A stretch of 64,000 nucleotides of DNA from CAVTYH01 sp963773875 (GTDB taxonomy: Bacteria > Planctomycetota > Planctomycetia > Pirellulales > JADZDJ01), in assembly GCA_963773875.1 (NCBI GenBank), contig CAVZCV010000014.1, positions 248,001 to 312,000 of the forward strand. Reading direction: 5' to 3'. Shown here one piece after another: positions 48,927 through 57,732 of the stretch. The notes under the pieces were generated by a model. The model searched no databases. It saw only the letters and a program-made list of their open reading frames with translations, and was not told the DNA's origin. Within the stretch, counting starts at the first letter, position 1. Each line of letters starts with the position of its first letter. The position numbers and the translations under genes are program-made.

Positions 48927-49471
48927 GTGTTATTCTTTGTGCGTTAATTGCTTCGGAAAAATAGAATTCTGTGCCAATTGCCGCTGATTTTACGCGATTC
49001 ATCACGCAGCGAGAAGCACAATCAGCCGCTGCGGACTGCCACGGGTTCTCGCTGAAAGGGCGATTGCGAGTGAAATAACCGCAGCGTTTTTCTCGGATTT
49101 TCTCGAGCAATTCGCGCGAGTTATTTCGCAGTTGTTTCACTCTGCTGCCGCGGTCCGCTTGTTTTCCGCGAGGATCTCCATGTCCGTCGCTCAGCAGCGT
49201 GCGCAGACCGCAGCCACGATTGGCTCGCAAGCCTTCGAGCAAAACGTGTTTCTGCGCGGGATGAAGCATGGCTTTGAGATGGTACATTTAATCGAACAAC
49301 TGGCTGATTTATGCGGCATTCAAGGAACTTACGGCGATTTCTGCGATATCGGCCATTGTAGTGTACGCGCGATCATATGTCAATGGCTTTGTTGCGGGGG
49401 CCACTGTTTTTCGATGGGCCGGATTGCAAATCAGCCGTTAAACGCTTGCCTGGACACTTAGACAGGCTCGG
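48927..49471. other. Intergenic stretch upstream of cobL
   Basis: Apart from the palindromic element at 49068-49142 I see no supported feature. Open frames on both strands (for example plus 49132-49461) have no recognisable domain. No cobalamin riboswitch signature (such as the B12 box) was found. Confidence 0.4.
49068..49142. repeat. Palindromic intergenic element, copy B
   Basis: Begins GAGTGAAATAACCGC and ends GCAGTTGTTTCACTC, a 15-base imperfect terminal inverted repeat with two mismatches. The core has TTTTTCTCGG and TTTTCTCGAG. The first 14 bases are identical to copy A at 3637, and the TTTTCTCG core is shared. It lies about 140 bases upstream of the cobL start. Confidence 0.6.
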
Positions 49472-50389
49472 CTACTGGTAATCTTTTTCGTCCAGGATGT
49501 AACTCTTGACGGCCGCAGGCAGATCGGACCGTTTACTGTCGGGTGTCATCAATTGCTGGTAAACCCGATAGTCGATCGAGTCATTGAGCCAAGCGCCGTG
49601 GCCATCGCAATACGTGGCATTCACGCCTCCACCCAGATGGTTGCTGGAGGGTCGCGCGTAATCCATATTCGGCGCCGCGGTGGCGCTTTGTTTGCGGTCG
49701 CCGTTGATCCGGCGAGCCGGATTCTCTGTATCGTGCCACACCATGCCGGTCAGTCGTTCGGCCTCCTCGGAAGTCATCACCGTCCAGCGGTCGGCTAAAA
49801 GATTCTCGCTGAGGAGCAGTGTATTTGAGGCGCCATCGCGGCTGGAAACGTACGACGCACTGTTCGTAATGTTTTTGTCGTACAAATTCAGGAAAACTCC
49901 GTTGGCTGGACTATCGACGAAGTTCACATCCGGCCGCCCACAATTGACGACGAACGAAAGTACGTCGCCGGTGCCGTCATCGTCGGCCCCGCACGTGACA
50001 TCGGTCCAATGCACCGTCGGGCCGGGCATGACGGCTGGATCGCTCCATGCGTTCCACAAATCGTTCCGTTCCATGTATGGGAACAGCGCGACGACCCATG
50101 TGGCACGCTTGCCGCCTACTTTGTTGACAAACCCAGGATATTGACGTTTCGCGGCATCGAACTGAATCGTGGCCAGTGCCAATTGTCGCTGGCGATGTAA
50201 ACACTCCGCCCGCCGCGCGGCATCGCGTGCCGCTTGAACCGCAGGCAAGAGCAAACCCATTAGCACGCCGATGATCGAGATCACAACCAGCAACTCGACA
50301 AGCGTAAAGGCATTTTTGCGATGTTGCGGTTGCCGATCAGCACAAACGTCTGCACGCAAACAATCAGTGTTCCGGAAGCTGATGCACAT
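49472..50389 (-). CDS. DUF1559 prepilin-like protein
   Basis: 305 residues from ATG 50389. After a 28-residue leader comes the type IV prepilin cleavage and helix signature KNAFTLVELLVVISIIGVLM, then AARDAARRAECLHRQRQLAL. The DUF1559 body follows, with the C-terminal H-x9-DG motif HLGGGVNATYCDGHGAW. Processed by a prepilin peptidase and placed at the cell surface or in the periplasm. These genes are present in dozens of copies in planctomycete genomes. Long leader with four cysteines is slightly unusual. Intact. Confidence 0.92.
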   Translation of the reverse strand: MCISFRNTDCLRADVCADRQPQHRKNAFTLVELLVVISIIGVLMGLLLPAVQAARDAARRAECLHRQRQLALATIQFDAAKRQYPGFVNKVGGKRATWVVALFPYMERNDLWNAWSDPAVMPGPTVHWTDVTCGADDDGTGDVLSFVVNCGRPDVNFVDSPANGVFLNLYDKNITNSASYVSSRDGASNTLLLSENLLADRWTVMTSEEAERLTGMVWHDTENPARRINGDRKQSATAAPNMDYARPSSNHLGGGVNATYCDGHGAWLNDSIDYRVYQQLMTPDSKRSDLPAAVKSYILDEKDYQ

Positions 50390-50588
50390 GGCCGACCTCC
50401 GAGAAGAGAAGAGATACGGTCGGAGAATAAGTGCAACAGTATTTTGACGAATTTGGGATCTGAAGTCCACAGAAATACCAGTTTTAGGCGTTCGACCGGG
50501 CTTAAAGCCTCGCCGAGTGCGGAATTCGCCGATACACTGCCGCTAGGCCCGTTGTGGTGGCATCTTATCTCATGTTCGAGTCACATTC

Positions 50589-51824
50589 GTGAAATTGGCC
50601 CTACTTGGCATCGACGAGGCGATCGTTTCGCTGGCCAAGGCGGCAATGCGCACCGGTCACGATCAAATTGTAATGGTCGATGCTCTGGCCGACCGCGCCC
50701 GAGAAATTTCGGCGATCGCCCCCAATGCAAAACTTGTCGCCGATTGGGAAGCAATGCTCGACACGACCCAGGTCGATGCCGTACTCATTGCCGCGGACCA
50801 ATCGACAATGCGCATCGAACAACTTCGTCGGCTCATCCAGGCGGGCATTCCCGTGCTGGTTGCGCACCCGGTCAGTTTATCGATGCTCGAGTGCTATGAG
50901 CTGGAGATGATTCGCGGCGAAACGCAAAGCGTTGTGTTGCCGTATTTGCCCGCCCGGTGGCATCCGGCAGTGGCAGACATTTGTGTAATGGTCGATGAAG
51001 CGGCCGCCAGCGTCATTGGATCGGTCGAACAAGTTATCTTTGAGCGATTCATGGCCGACCGATCACGTCAGGCGGTGTTAGAACAATTTGCTCGCGATGC
51101 GGATTTGCTGCAGTTCATTGCCGGCGATGCAACGAAACTGCATGCGCTTGGGTCTGCCACGGGCGGCGCATTGGCTGGTCCGTATCCGAATCTCGGCGTG
51201 CAAGTCACCAGCGGCAACGGATTGGTCTGCCGTTGGAATGTGGCGCCCGTTGAGGAGCGGCCTTGTGGGCAATTGATTCTTGTGGGGGCAAAAGGCAAGG
51301 CGATTCTATCGATGCCCGACGACCACACACCTTGGCGACTGACCACGCGGACGACACGGGAATCGACTGCGGACGATTTTCCAGAATGGGATCCCGCCGC
51401 CACAGCTCTGGAAAAATTTGCCGTTGCACGCGATGGGAACGAAGTCGATCCCTCGTGGTCCGAGGCCGCGCGCACCGTTGAATTGGCCGAAACGATCGAT
51501 ATGAGTTTGAAACGCGGCCGCACAATCGATCTGCATCATGAAGAGTTTTCCGATATCGGCACGTTCAAAGGCACCATGGCGTCGACCGGTTGTGCGCTTT
51601 TGCTTGCGGGGCTGTTTTTGGTCGTGCTTGTGGCCATCGCCGATGTGATTGCCGCCCAGGCCGGTTGGAACCAATTGGCGGGCGTTCTGCACCAATGGCC
51701 GTTCCTGCTGCTGGGGGTTTTCGGCAGCTTTTTGCTGCTGCAATTGCTACTGCTTGTGGGCAAGCCGCGCCAGCAAAGCCAGCAAGCAGTCGGCAATGAA
51801 GATGGCAGCGCGGGTAAAGTTTAA
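50589..51824 (+). CDS. Gfo/Idh-like domain protein with C-terminal membrane helices
   Basis: 411 residues from GTG 50589. N-terminal Rossmann-like domain (KLALLGIDEAIVSLAKAAMR, ADWEAMLDTTQVDAVLIAAD, VLVAHPVSLSMLECYELEMI) arranged like Gfo/Idh/MocA oxidoreductases but lacking a GxGxxG loop and the EKP motif. The C-terminal oxidoreductase-like fold ends in LAETIDMSLKRGRTIDLHHE. Two membrane helices close the protein (LLLAGLFLVVLVAIADVIA and FLLLGVFGSFLLLQLLLLVG). Probably not catalytically active in the usual way; a membrane-bound sugar-nucleotide or NAD sensor is possible. Confidence 0.75.
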   Translation: MKLALLGIDEAIVSLAKAAMRTGHDQIVMVDALADRAREISAIAPNAKLVADWEAMLDTTQVDAVLIAADQSTMRIEQLRRLIQAGIPVLVAHPVSLSMLECYELEMIRGETQSVVLPYLPARWHPAVADICVMVDEAAASVIGSVEQVIFERFMADRSRQAVLEQFARDADLLQFIAGDATKLHALGSATGGALAGPYPNLGVQVTSGNGLVCRWNVAPVEERPCGQLILVGAKGKAILSMPDDHTPWRLTTRTTRESTADDFPEWDPAATALEKFAVARDGNEVDPSWSEAARTVELAETIDMSLKRGRTIDLHHEEFSDIGTFKGTMASTGCALLLAGLFLVVLVAIADVIAAQAGWNQLAGVLHQWPFLLLGVFGSFLLLQLLLLVGKPRQQSQQAVGNEDGSAGKV

Positions 51825-51906
51825 CGGTTATCCGCAAGATTCGATCGCGCACTTGCCGATGGTGACTGCGAAGTTCCGCATTTGCGCTACTATTCAATTG
51901 TTTGCC

Positions 51907-52338
51907 ATGGTCGGCCGGCACACAGCACAGCTTTCGCTAGCAGTGGGCGTAATCCTTTTCGCCTTCGCAGGTTGCTCTGCGCCCGTCGGGCCGATCGGCG
52001 GGCCACATTTGGCAGGCTGCTGCATTTTCACCGGATGCCACTATCAATCGCGAACTTGCGATGAAGACGATCCGAAAATAGTTCCGCCACATTCGAACTT
52101 CCATCCATTGCCGACGCGGCCAGTTTTTACGCCGCCGGAAGCGATTCCCGGACTTTATGCACCGTGGCCGGGTGAAAATCCGATTCCGCCGAGCGAAGTT
52201 CCAGTCATGCCACTAGAGGTTCAATCCGCGCCGCGGACGACGGATGAATCGCCGACTCCGCCGCGATTTGCCTCGGGTGGTTCGACGCCGACCAATGCGC
52301 AGCCGACGTCAGCTGGCGGCCTCACGCTGCGGCGTTAA
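51907..52338 (+). CDS. Proline-rich lipoprotein
   Basis: 143 residues from ATG 51907 (an upstream in-frame ATG at 51859 is possible). The signal peptide ends in the lipobox-like LFAFAGCSAP, so the cysteine would be lipidated. The mature part begins with four more cysteines (LAGCCIFTGCHYQSRTCDED) and is otherwise Pro/Ser/Thr-rich and low complexity. No known domain. Small planctomycete lipoproteins of this kind are common and unassigned. Confidence 0.65.
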   Translation: MVGRHTAQLSLAVGVILFAFAGCSAPVGPIGGPHLAGCCIFTGCHYQSRTCDEDDPKIVPPHSNFHPLPTRPVFTPPEAIPGLYAPWPGENPIPPSEVPVMPLEVQSAPRTTDESPTPPRFASGGSTPTNAQPTSAGGLTLRR

Positions 52339-52591
52339 ATTTTGCCGCAGCTGCTCATCTGTAATCGCCCGCAAAGTTTCGCGAATGCGCAGCGTTTCTC
52401 GCTGCAGGCTCCAGTCAGGCAAGCTGTTCCGGCCGCCTGGTAGGGTTTTAAGCGGCTGTAACTGGTGGACCGATTTAACGAGCGTGTCCTCGCACTAAAC
52501 CGCCGGCGAACACGACGTTTCCCGCCGCCTGGGTTGGTCTTCCCGGGCTCATATCTCCCCAGTTGATCCACCTCCCGCGGTGCACTTACTT

Positions 52592-53962
52592 ATGCCCAAC
52601 TGTTGCATCTCACGCTTGCCTGGAATTGTGAGGCATGCGTTTTTGTGCGTGGCGGTTTGCGGTGCAAGCTACGGATGGCTCGCCAATGGCGCGCTCGCGG
52701 CACATGCCTCGGAGCTGCGCAATACGCCGATAGTGCAAGCCGTGGCTGGCGCTCGCGATTCCGTCGTGAATATTCACGGCCAAAAGATGCTAACGACCGC
52801 CGACGATCCTCAAATTCCCGGCGATAGCCCACGGAAAGTAAACGGCATGGGCACCGGAGTGGTGATCGACGAACGCGGTTACATCATCACGAATTTTCAC
52901 GTGGTCGACGGCGTGAAAAAAATCGAAGTCACGCTGTCCGACGAAAGCACGACGACAGCACAGCTTGTATCGACCGATCCGGTAAACGATTTGGCGATTG
53001 TGAAAATCGACGTGCAGCGGAAACTGCCGGTGATCACCATCGGCACTTCGAACGATCTGATGGTCGGCGAGACCGTCATTGCCTTGGGCAACGCTTACGG
53101 TTATGAGCACACGGCGACCGACGGAATTGTGAGCGCCATTCACCGCAGCGTGCAAGTGAGCGATACGCAAAGCTACGACGACCTTATTCAAACCGACGCC
53201 AGCATCAATCCCGGGAATTCGGGCGGACCACTATTGAACATCGACGGTGAAATGATTGGCATCAACGTCGCAGTCCGCGCCGGCGCCCAAGGCATTGGCT
53301 TTGCCATTCCAGTCGATAAGGCGATGGTCGTGGCGGCGAAGCTCATCAGCACCGATCGCGTCGAGCGAAAATATCACGGCGTCAAAACGACCGACACGCC
53401 AGGTCGGGCGAACGGTGCAGTTGTCGCCTCGGTCGATGAAGACGGCCCTGGCAGCAAATGCGGCCTGAAGGCTGGCGATTTGATTACCGCGGTCGATGGC
53501 AAACCGGTTTCCCGCTCACTCGATTTTGAGCGCGCTATGTTGGGCCACGAGCTTGGCAAGGAAGTTTCAATCACGGTGCGGCGCAACAATCAGCCGGTGA
53601 AGACGGAATTGGCGCTGGCCTCTTTGCCGTCGAAAGCTGCTGACCCTGGCGATGCATCATGGGAACTGCTCGGCTTAAAATTGCAGCCGATTCCATCCCA
53701 GCAATTCAAGCAATATCAATCGCGCTATCGCGGCGGCCTTTCCGTAACTGCAGTTCGGCCCGAAAGTCCGGCAGCCAAGCAGGGAATCCGCCGCGGCGAT
53801 GTGCTGGTGGGCATGCACATTTGGGAAACGGTTTCGCTGGAAAATGTCGAATACGTTCTGAACCGCCCCGACTTCACAGAGTTTGAGCCAGTGAAGTTCT
53901 ACATTCTGCGCGGCAGCGAAACGCTATACGGCCATTTGCCGGTTTCGCTGCAACGGCGCTAG
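52592..53962 (+). CDS. HtrA/Deg-type serine protease with two PDZ-like domains
   Basis: 456 residues from ATG 52592 (GTG at 52580 is an alternative). Signal peptide, then a trypsin-like domain with the catalytic triad visible: His in YIITNFHVVDGVKKIEV, Asp in DPVNDLAIVKIDV, Ser in TDASINPGNSGGPLLNIDGE. First PDZ domain GAVVASVDEDGPGSKCGLKA, GDLITAVDGKPV; second PDZ-like domain SVTAVRPESPAAKQGIRRGD. Periplasmic protein quality control. Family size normal. No obvious partner gene. Confidence 0.93.
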   Translation: MPNCCISRLPGIVRHAFLCVAVCGASYGWLANGALAAHASELRNTPIVQAVAGARDSVVNIHGQKMLTTADDPQIPGDSPRKVNGMGTGVVIDERGYIITNFHVVDGVKKIEVTLSDESTTTAQLVSTDPVNDLAIVKIDVQRKLPVITIGTSNDLMVGETVIALGNAYGYEHTATDGIVSAIHRSVQVSDTQSYDDLIQTDASINPGNSGGPLLNIDGEMIGINVAVRAGAQGIGFAIPVDKAMVVAAKLISTDRVERKYHGVKTTDTPGRANGAVVASVDEDGPGSKCGLKAGDLITAVDGKPVSRSLDFERAMLGHELGKEVSITVRRNNQPVKTELALASLPSKAADPGDASWELLGLKLQPIPSQQFKQYQSRYRGGLSVTAVRPESPAAKQGIRRGDVLVGMHIWETVSLENVEYVLNRPDFTEFEPVKFYILRGSETLYGHLPVSLQRR

Positions 53963-54112
53963 TTCGGGGTCGGCGGAGGGCAGTCAGCAGTAGGCAGTTT
54001 GATTGTTAAGCGGCTGGCGGTTTAGCAGAACACACCGCACAATGCATCGGCCGTGATCGCGGCAATGAAATCTCGCCGCCTACCGCCTACCGCCTTCTGC
54101 CACTCTGCCGCT

Positions 54113-55033
54113 ATGGAATCCGATTTTATTGGCTGGTTGCGCGATCATTTGCCGCCGCATCCACTATTGAAGCTGGGTATTGGTGACGATGCGGCTGTTC
54201 TGGCGACGGCGGGGCGCAACGATGTCGTCGTGACGACGGATTTGATTTCCGATGGCGTTGATTTCGATCTGCGCACGGATGATCCACGTCGCATCGGCCA
54301 CAAGGCGCTGGCCATTAATCTCAGCGACCTAGCAGCGATGGCAGCCCGACCTCTGGCCGCGGTGATTTCTCTGAACTTGCCGAAAGAAAACGGCGCGAAA
54401 CTCGCGCGGCAACTGTACGAAGGGCTGTTGCCGTTGGCCGAACGATTTCATTTGGCAATCGCCGGCGGCGATACCAATAGTTGGGACGGTCGGCTTGTGG
54501 TCAGCGTTACAGCCATTGGCGAAGTAACTGCCAGCGGCCCACTTTGCCGTCGCGGCGCACTGCCGGGCGATCGCATCATCGTAACGGGCGAATTCGGCGG
54601 CAGCATCTTGGGGCGTCATTTGGATGTCGAGCCTCGCATCGCTGAGGCGCTGCTGTTGAACCAGTGCTATTCATTGCACGCCGGGATCGATTGTAGCGAC
54701 GGCCTTTCGCTCGATCTGTGGAGAGTTTGCGAGGAAAGCCGCTGCGGCGCGAATCTCGATATTAATCATGTGCCAATCGCGGCCGCGGCAATTGAGCTTG
54801 CAAAATCCGACAATCGCACGCCTCTTGATCACGCTTTAGCCGACGGTGAAGACTTCGAGCTTATTTTGGCTATCCCGACAGATTCAGCTCGAAAACTCAT
54901 CGCCGACCAACCGCTGGAAGGAGTTTTGCTAACCGACATTGGCGAATTTGTTCCCGACCGCGGAATTTGGCAATGCGGTTCCGACAGAACACGGCAGCCG
55001 CTCACTCCGCGTGGATTTGAGCATCAATTCTGA
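54113..55033 (+). CDS. thiL: Thiamine-monophosphate kinase
   Basis: 306 residues from ATG 54113 (MESDFIGWLRDHLPP). AIR-synthase-like fold with LKLGIGDDAAVL, TTDLISDGVDFDL, HKALAINLSDLAAMAARPLA, LAIAGGDTNSWDGRLVVSVT, AGIDCSDGLSLDLWRVCEES and LADGEDFELILAIP. Phosphorylates thiamine phosphate to thiamine diphosphate. The preceding 150 bases contain small GGCAGTAGGC/CCGCCTACCGCC-type repeats. Convergent with the ModE-ModA gene 15 bases away. Confidence 0.93.
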   Translation: MESDFIGWLRDHLPPHPLLKLGIGDDAAVLATAGRNDVVVTTDLISDGVDFDLRTDDPRRIGHKALAINLSDLAAMAARPLAAVISLNLPKENGAKLARQLYEGLLPLAERFHLAIAGGDTNSWDGRLVVSVTAIGEVTASGPLCRRGALPGDRIIVTGEFGGSILGRHLDVEPRIAEALLLNQCYSLHAGIDCSDGLSLDLWRVCEESRCGANLDINHVPIAAAAIELAKSDNRTPLDHALADGEDFELILAIPTDSARKLIADQPLEGVLLTDIGEFVPDRGIWQCGSDRTRQPLTPRGFEHQF

Positions 55034-55048
55034 TCCCGGCACCTTGAA

Positions 55049-56107
55049 TTACGCGGGCTGCAAGCCGCAGCGACGAAAGAATCGCGCAGCGTTGGGCGAA
55101 GTGATGAAATCGAGTAGCAACCTGGCGGCCGGCATCTGCTTTCCGCCGCGCACGATCCCGGCGACATATTCGGCTGCCGCTTTGGAATTTGGCACCGTGA
55201 ACAGAACCTGGCATGTATTCGATCGTTCCGCATCGCTGGAAAATGCGATTCCCACATCGACTGTGCCGGCACTTACGGCAGATAATACAGCCCGCGAATT
55301 GTCGACGTGCACGACCTTCGGCAATATCGCGTCGTAGACACCGGCGGATTGCAAATACGCTTTCGAATATCGACCAAGTGGGCAGGCCGGATCGGCCAGC
55401 ACGATGTGACGGGTTGTCTTCCCAACAAGATTCGTGAGCGATTTCTGCTTGGCCCCTTGCGGTCCGATAGCAGCTAGGCCGTTAAATGCGATGATCTTGC
55501 GCGAAGCCGGCGCCAGGCGCTTTGCCGCGTGGAGGCGATCAATTTCCGCTGCGTCTGCCGATAGAAATAAATCGCCTGGTGAACCAGCCAGCAGATGATC
55601 GGCCAATTCATTGGATGCGCCGTAAAGCGCACGCACGATTACGGCCGGCTTTTGAAGTGAATACTCCGCCAGAAGCTGTGAGACGACTTCTTGCAAACTA
55701 ATGGCGGCGGCCACGTGCACGCACGGCAGCGCGTTGCCACCGGGATCGATGGATCGCCTCAAAACATCGGCCGCACTTTCCTGAAGCCCCGCCTGAAGTT
55801 GCTCGTAAATTTTCACTGCAAACCGACCGCGGTCCGTCAGTCGCGCCCCGCCGCCTTGAATGCCACCGACCGCGGCTTCAATCAAGCGCTCTCCGGCAGC
55901 GGCATTAATTTCCTGGATCATCGTCCATGCTCGCCGATACGACATTTCTACGGCCTTCGCGGCGGCAGTAATGCTATGGTGGCGGTCAATGGCGGCCATG
56001 AGATCAGCGCGACCTTGGCCCAGCACGGCCTCGCCATGTCGCTCGATCCAGACTCGCACGTTGGCCGTCCAATCGCTTCGCCAGGCAGATTTGACCTTGG
56101 TTGACAC
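55049..56107 (-). CDS. ModE-type DNA-binding domain fused to a ModA-like binding domain
   Basis: 352 residues, GTG start. Residues about 12-120: ModE N-terminal winged helix (GRADLMAAIDRHHSITAAAK, AVEMSYRRAWTMIQEINAAA, then GGGARLTDRG). Residues about 130-350: molybdate-type periplasmic binding fold (VHVAAAISLQEVVSQLLAEY, YGASNELADHLLAGSPGDLF, LSADAAEIDRLHAAKRLAPA, GIAFSSDAE, then a C-terminal LLLDFITSPNAARFFRRCGL). There is no signal peptide, so the binding domain is cytoplasmic and replaces the TOBE domains with which ordinary ModE senses molybdate. Likely a one-component oxyanion-responsive regulator. No modABC genes are adjacent; a TauE-type permease lies 1.6 kb away. Confidence 0.88.
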   Translation of the reverse strand: MSTKVKSAWRSDWTANVRVWIERHGEAVLGQGRADLMAAIDRHHSITAAAKAVEMSYRRAWTMIQEINAAAGERLIEAAVGGIQGGGARLTDRGRFAVKIYEQLQAGLQESAADVLRRSIDPGGNALPCVHVAAAISLQEVVSQLLAEYSLQKPAVIVRALYGASNELADHLLAGSPGDLFLSADAAEIDRLHAAKRLAPASRKIIAFNGLAAIGPQGAKQKSLTNLVGKTTRHIVLADPACPLGRYSKAYLQSAGVYDAILPKVVHVDNSRAVLSAVSAGTVDVGIAFSSDAERSNTCQVLFTVPNSKAAAEYVAGIVRGGKQMPAARLLLDFITSPNAARFFRRCGLQPA

Positions 56108-56163
56108 TGCATTTCTCGTGGGTAAACTGAATCGCTATGTCCGGATGTGCATAACGGTGAATT

Positions 56164-56853
56164 ATGCGACGCAAGCCCAAAGGTTTCACTCTAATTGAAT
56201 TGCTGGCCGTGGTCACGGTAATTACGCTGTTAATAGGGCTGCTGTTGGTTGCCGTTCAGCAGAGCCGAGCGGCGGCGCGTCGCATGGCGTGCCAATCCAA
56301 TTTGCGTCAGTGGACCGTTGCGGCGCTGCATTATGCCGACGCCCATAAAGGTGCGTTGCCGCGGCGGGGCCAGGGGGTTCAAGCGACAACGCGACTCGAT
56401 CGGCCGGAGGATTGGTTCAACGCGTTACCGCCGTTCATGGAAAGCCTGTCGTATGTTCGGCTTATCCAAGAAGCACAGCAGCCCAGACCAGGAATGGGCG
56501 GTGTGTGGATGTGTCCTGATGCGCAGGAGATTCCGCAATCAGCTTACTTTGCATATGGCATGAACATGGCACTCTCGCCGTGGGACGCGCCAGAGCCCGA
56601 TCATATTGATCGCGTGGGTGCAACACACGAAATGGTGTTCATGACGGAGGGTCCCGGCGACCATTGTTCGCTGCTGCCATCGACGAAAAGCTACAGCCCC
56701 TTCGCTCGGCACAATGGTTTTATCAACATGGCATTCTTGGACGGACACGTCGACACATTCAGCGGTGAAGCAATCGGTTGTGGGGTAGGCGACCCGAAGC
56801 GCGCAGACGTTCGCTGGTTCGTGCCCGGCAATTCGTGGGCCGAGCCGCCATAG
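56164..56853 (+). CDS. Prepilin-like protein with H-x9-DG motif
   Basis: 229 residues. Short leader MRRKPKG, then the type IV prepilin signature FTLIELLAVVTVITLLIGLL and AARRMACQSNLRQWTVAALH. The C-terminal motif FARHNGFINMAFLDGHVDTF is the H-x9-DG signature. Shorter than DUF1559 proteins and of the general-secretion pseudopilin kind. Adjacent and probably co-transcribed with the PEP-CTERM gene downstream. Confidence 0.88.
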   Translation: MRRKPKGFTLIELLAVVTVITLLIGLLLVAVQQSRAAARRMACQSNLRQWTVAALHYADAHKGALPRRGQGVQATTRLDRPEDWFNALPPFMESLSYVRLIQEAQQPRPGMGGVWMCPDAQEIPQSAYFAYGMNMALSPWDAPEPDHIDRVGATHEMVFMTEGPGDHCSLLPSTKSYSPFARHNGFINMAFLDGHVDTFSGEAIGCGVGDPKRADVRWFVPGNSWAEPP

Positions 56854-56901
56854 TTGAAGTTCGTCGTGACCAAATTGAAATTGCAACCTGACGAGGCACC
56901 C

Positions 56902-57732
56902 GTGAGACTTTTTGTTTTCAATGTAGCGGCGGCTTTATCGACCGCGTTCGTTTGCCAGATGGCGCTGGCTGACGTTGTGATAATCGGCGCAAGCCGCGAC
57001 GCGACAATCTATGGCGGCAACGTGAACAACAGCAACGGCGCAGGGCCGGGAATGTTTTCCGGTACCGATAATTCCACACCGACGCCGGCGAAGACGCGGT
57101 CGCTGCTGGCTTTCGATATCGCCGGGAATGTCCCGGCCGGCTCGACGATCACCGGCGTACAGCTGACGCTCGGCCTGGGAATGGTGGCAGGTGGCGGCGG
57201 GAGTCCAGGACCGGCGAATGTGACAATCGAACTGCACAAGTTGCTTGCCGACTGGGGCGAGGGCACAACTGGCAACAGCGCAACGACCATCGGAGGCACG
57301 GGCAGCGGATTTGCGGCCAACTCCGGCGATGCGACCTGGAATGTACGAATGTTCGGCGCCAATTCTTGGGCCACGTCGGGGGGCGATTTTAGCTCGGCGA
57401 TTAGCGGCAGCGCAACGATCGGCAACACATTGAATACGACGTACAACTGGGCGTCCACCGCCGGCATAATCGCCGATGTGCAATCGTGGCTCGACAATCC
57501 CAATTCTAATTTCGGTTGGGCTCTGGTGAATTCCGACGAAACCAGCGCCAAGACCTTCCGAGCTTTCTACACGCGGGAAAGTTCCAACGCTTCCCTGCGG
57601 CCGCAGCTTCAAATTGCATTCTCGGCGGTGCCAGAACCCGCTGCGTTTTTGTTGGCGGCCGGTGGAGTTGTTTCAGCCCTTGTGGTCGCTCGGTGGCGAC
57701 GCATTGGCTGTTGCGCCACCTTTTGGCTGTAG
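56902..57732 (+). CDS. DNRLRE-domain PEP-CTERM protein
   Basis: 276 residues from GTG 56902 (GAGG upstream); a TTG at 56854 would put 16 charged residues before the signal peptide. Signal LFVFNVAAALSTAFVCQMAL ending in ADV. The DNRLRE beta-sandwich starts IIGASRDATIYGGN and includes KTRSLLAFDIAGNVPAGSTI, VQLTLGLG, VTIELHKLLADWGEG and ATWNVRMFG. C-terminal sorting signal VPEPAAFLLAAGGVVSALVV followed by RWRR. Exported and anchored by an exosortase. Its 3' end overlaps the convergent TauE gene by 60 bases. Confidence 0.88.
   Translation: MRLFVFNVAAALSTAFVCQMALADVVIIGASRDATIYGGNVNNSNGAGPGMFSGTDNSTPTPAKTRSLLAFDIAGNVPAGSTITGVQLTLGLGMVAGGGGSPGPANVTIELHKLLADWGEGTTGNSATTIGGTGSGFAANSGDATWNVRMFGANSWATSGGDFSSAISGSATIGNTLNTTYNWASTAGIIADVQSWLDNPNSNFGWALVNSDETSAKTFRAFYTRESSNASLRPQLQIAFSAVPEPAAFLLAAGGVVSALVVARWRRIGCCATFWL

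Noticed and set aside
49132..49461. 109-codon plus-strand frame
   Set aside because: It starts inside the palindromic element, has a Cys-rich unnatural C-terminus and no known domain.
48927..49471. Cobalamin riboswitch upstream of cobL
   Set aside because: No B12-box-like sequence or matching secondary structure could be seen; only the palindromic element lies there.
53980..54112. Short GGCAGTAGGC and CCGCCTACCGCC repeats before thiL as an attachment site
   Set aside because: They are simple imperfect repeats with no integrase or tRNA nearby.
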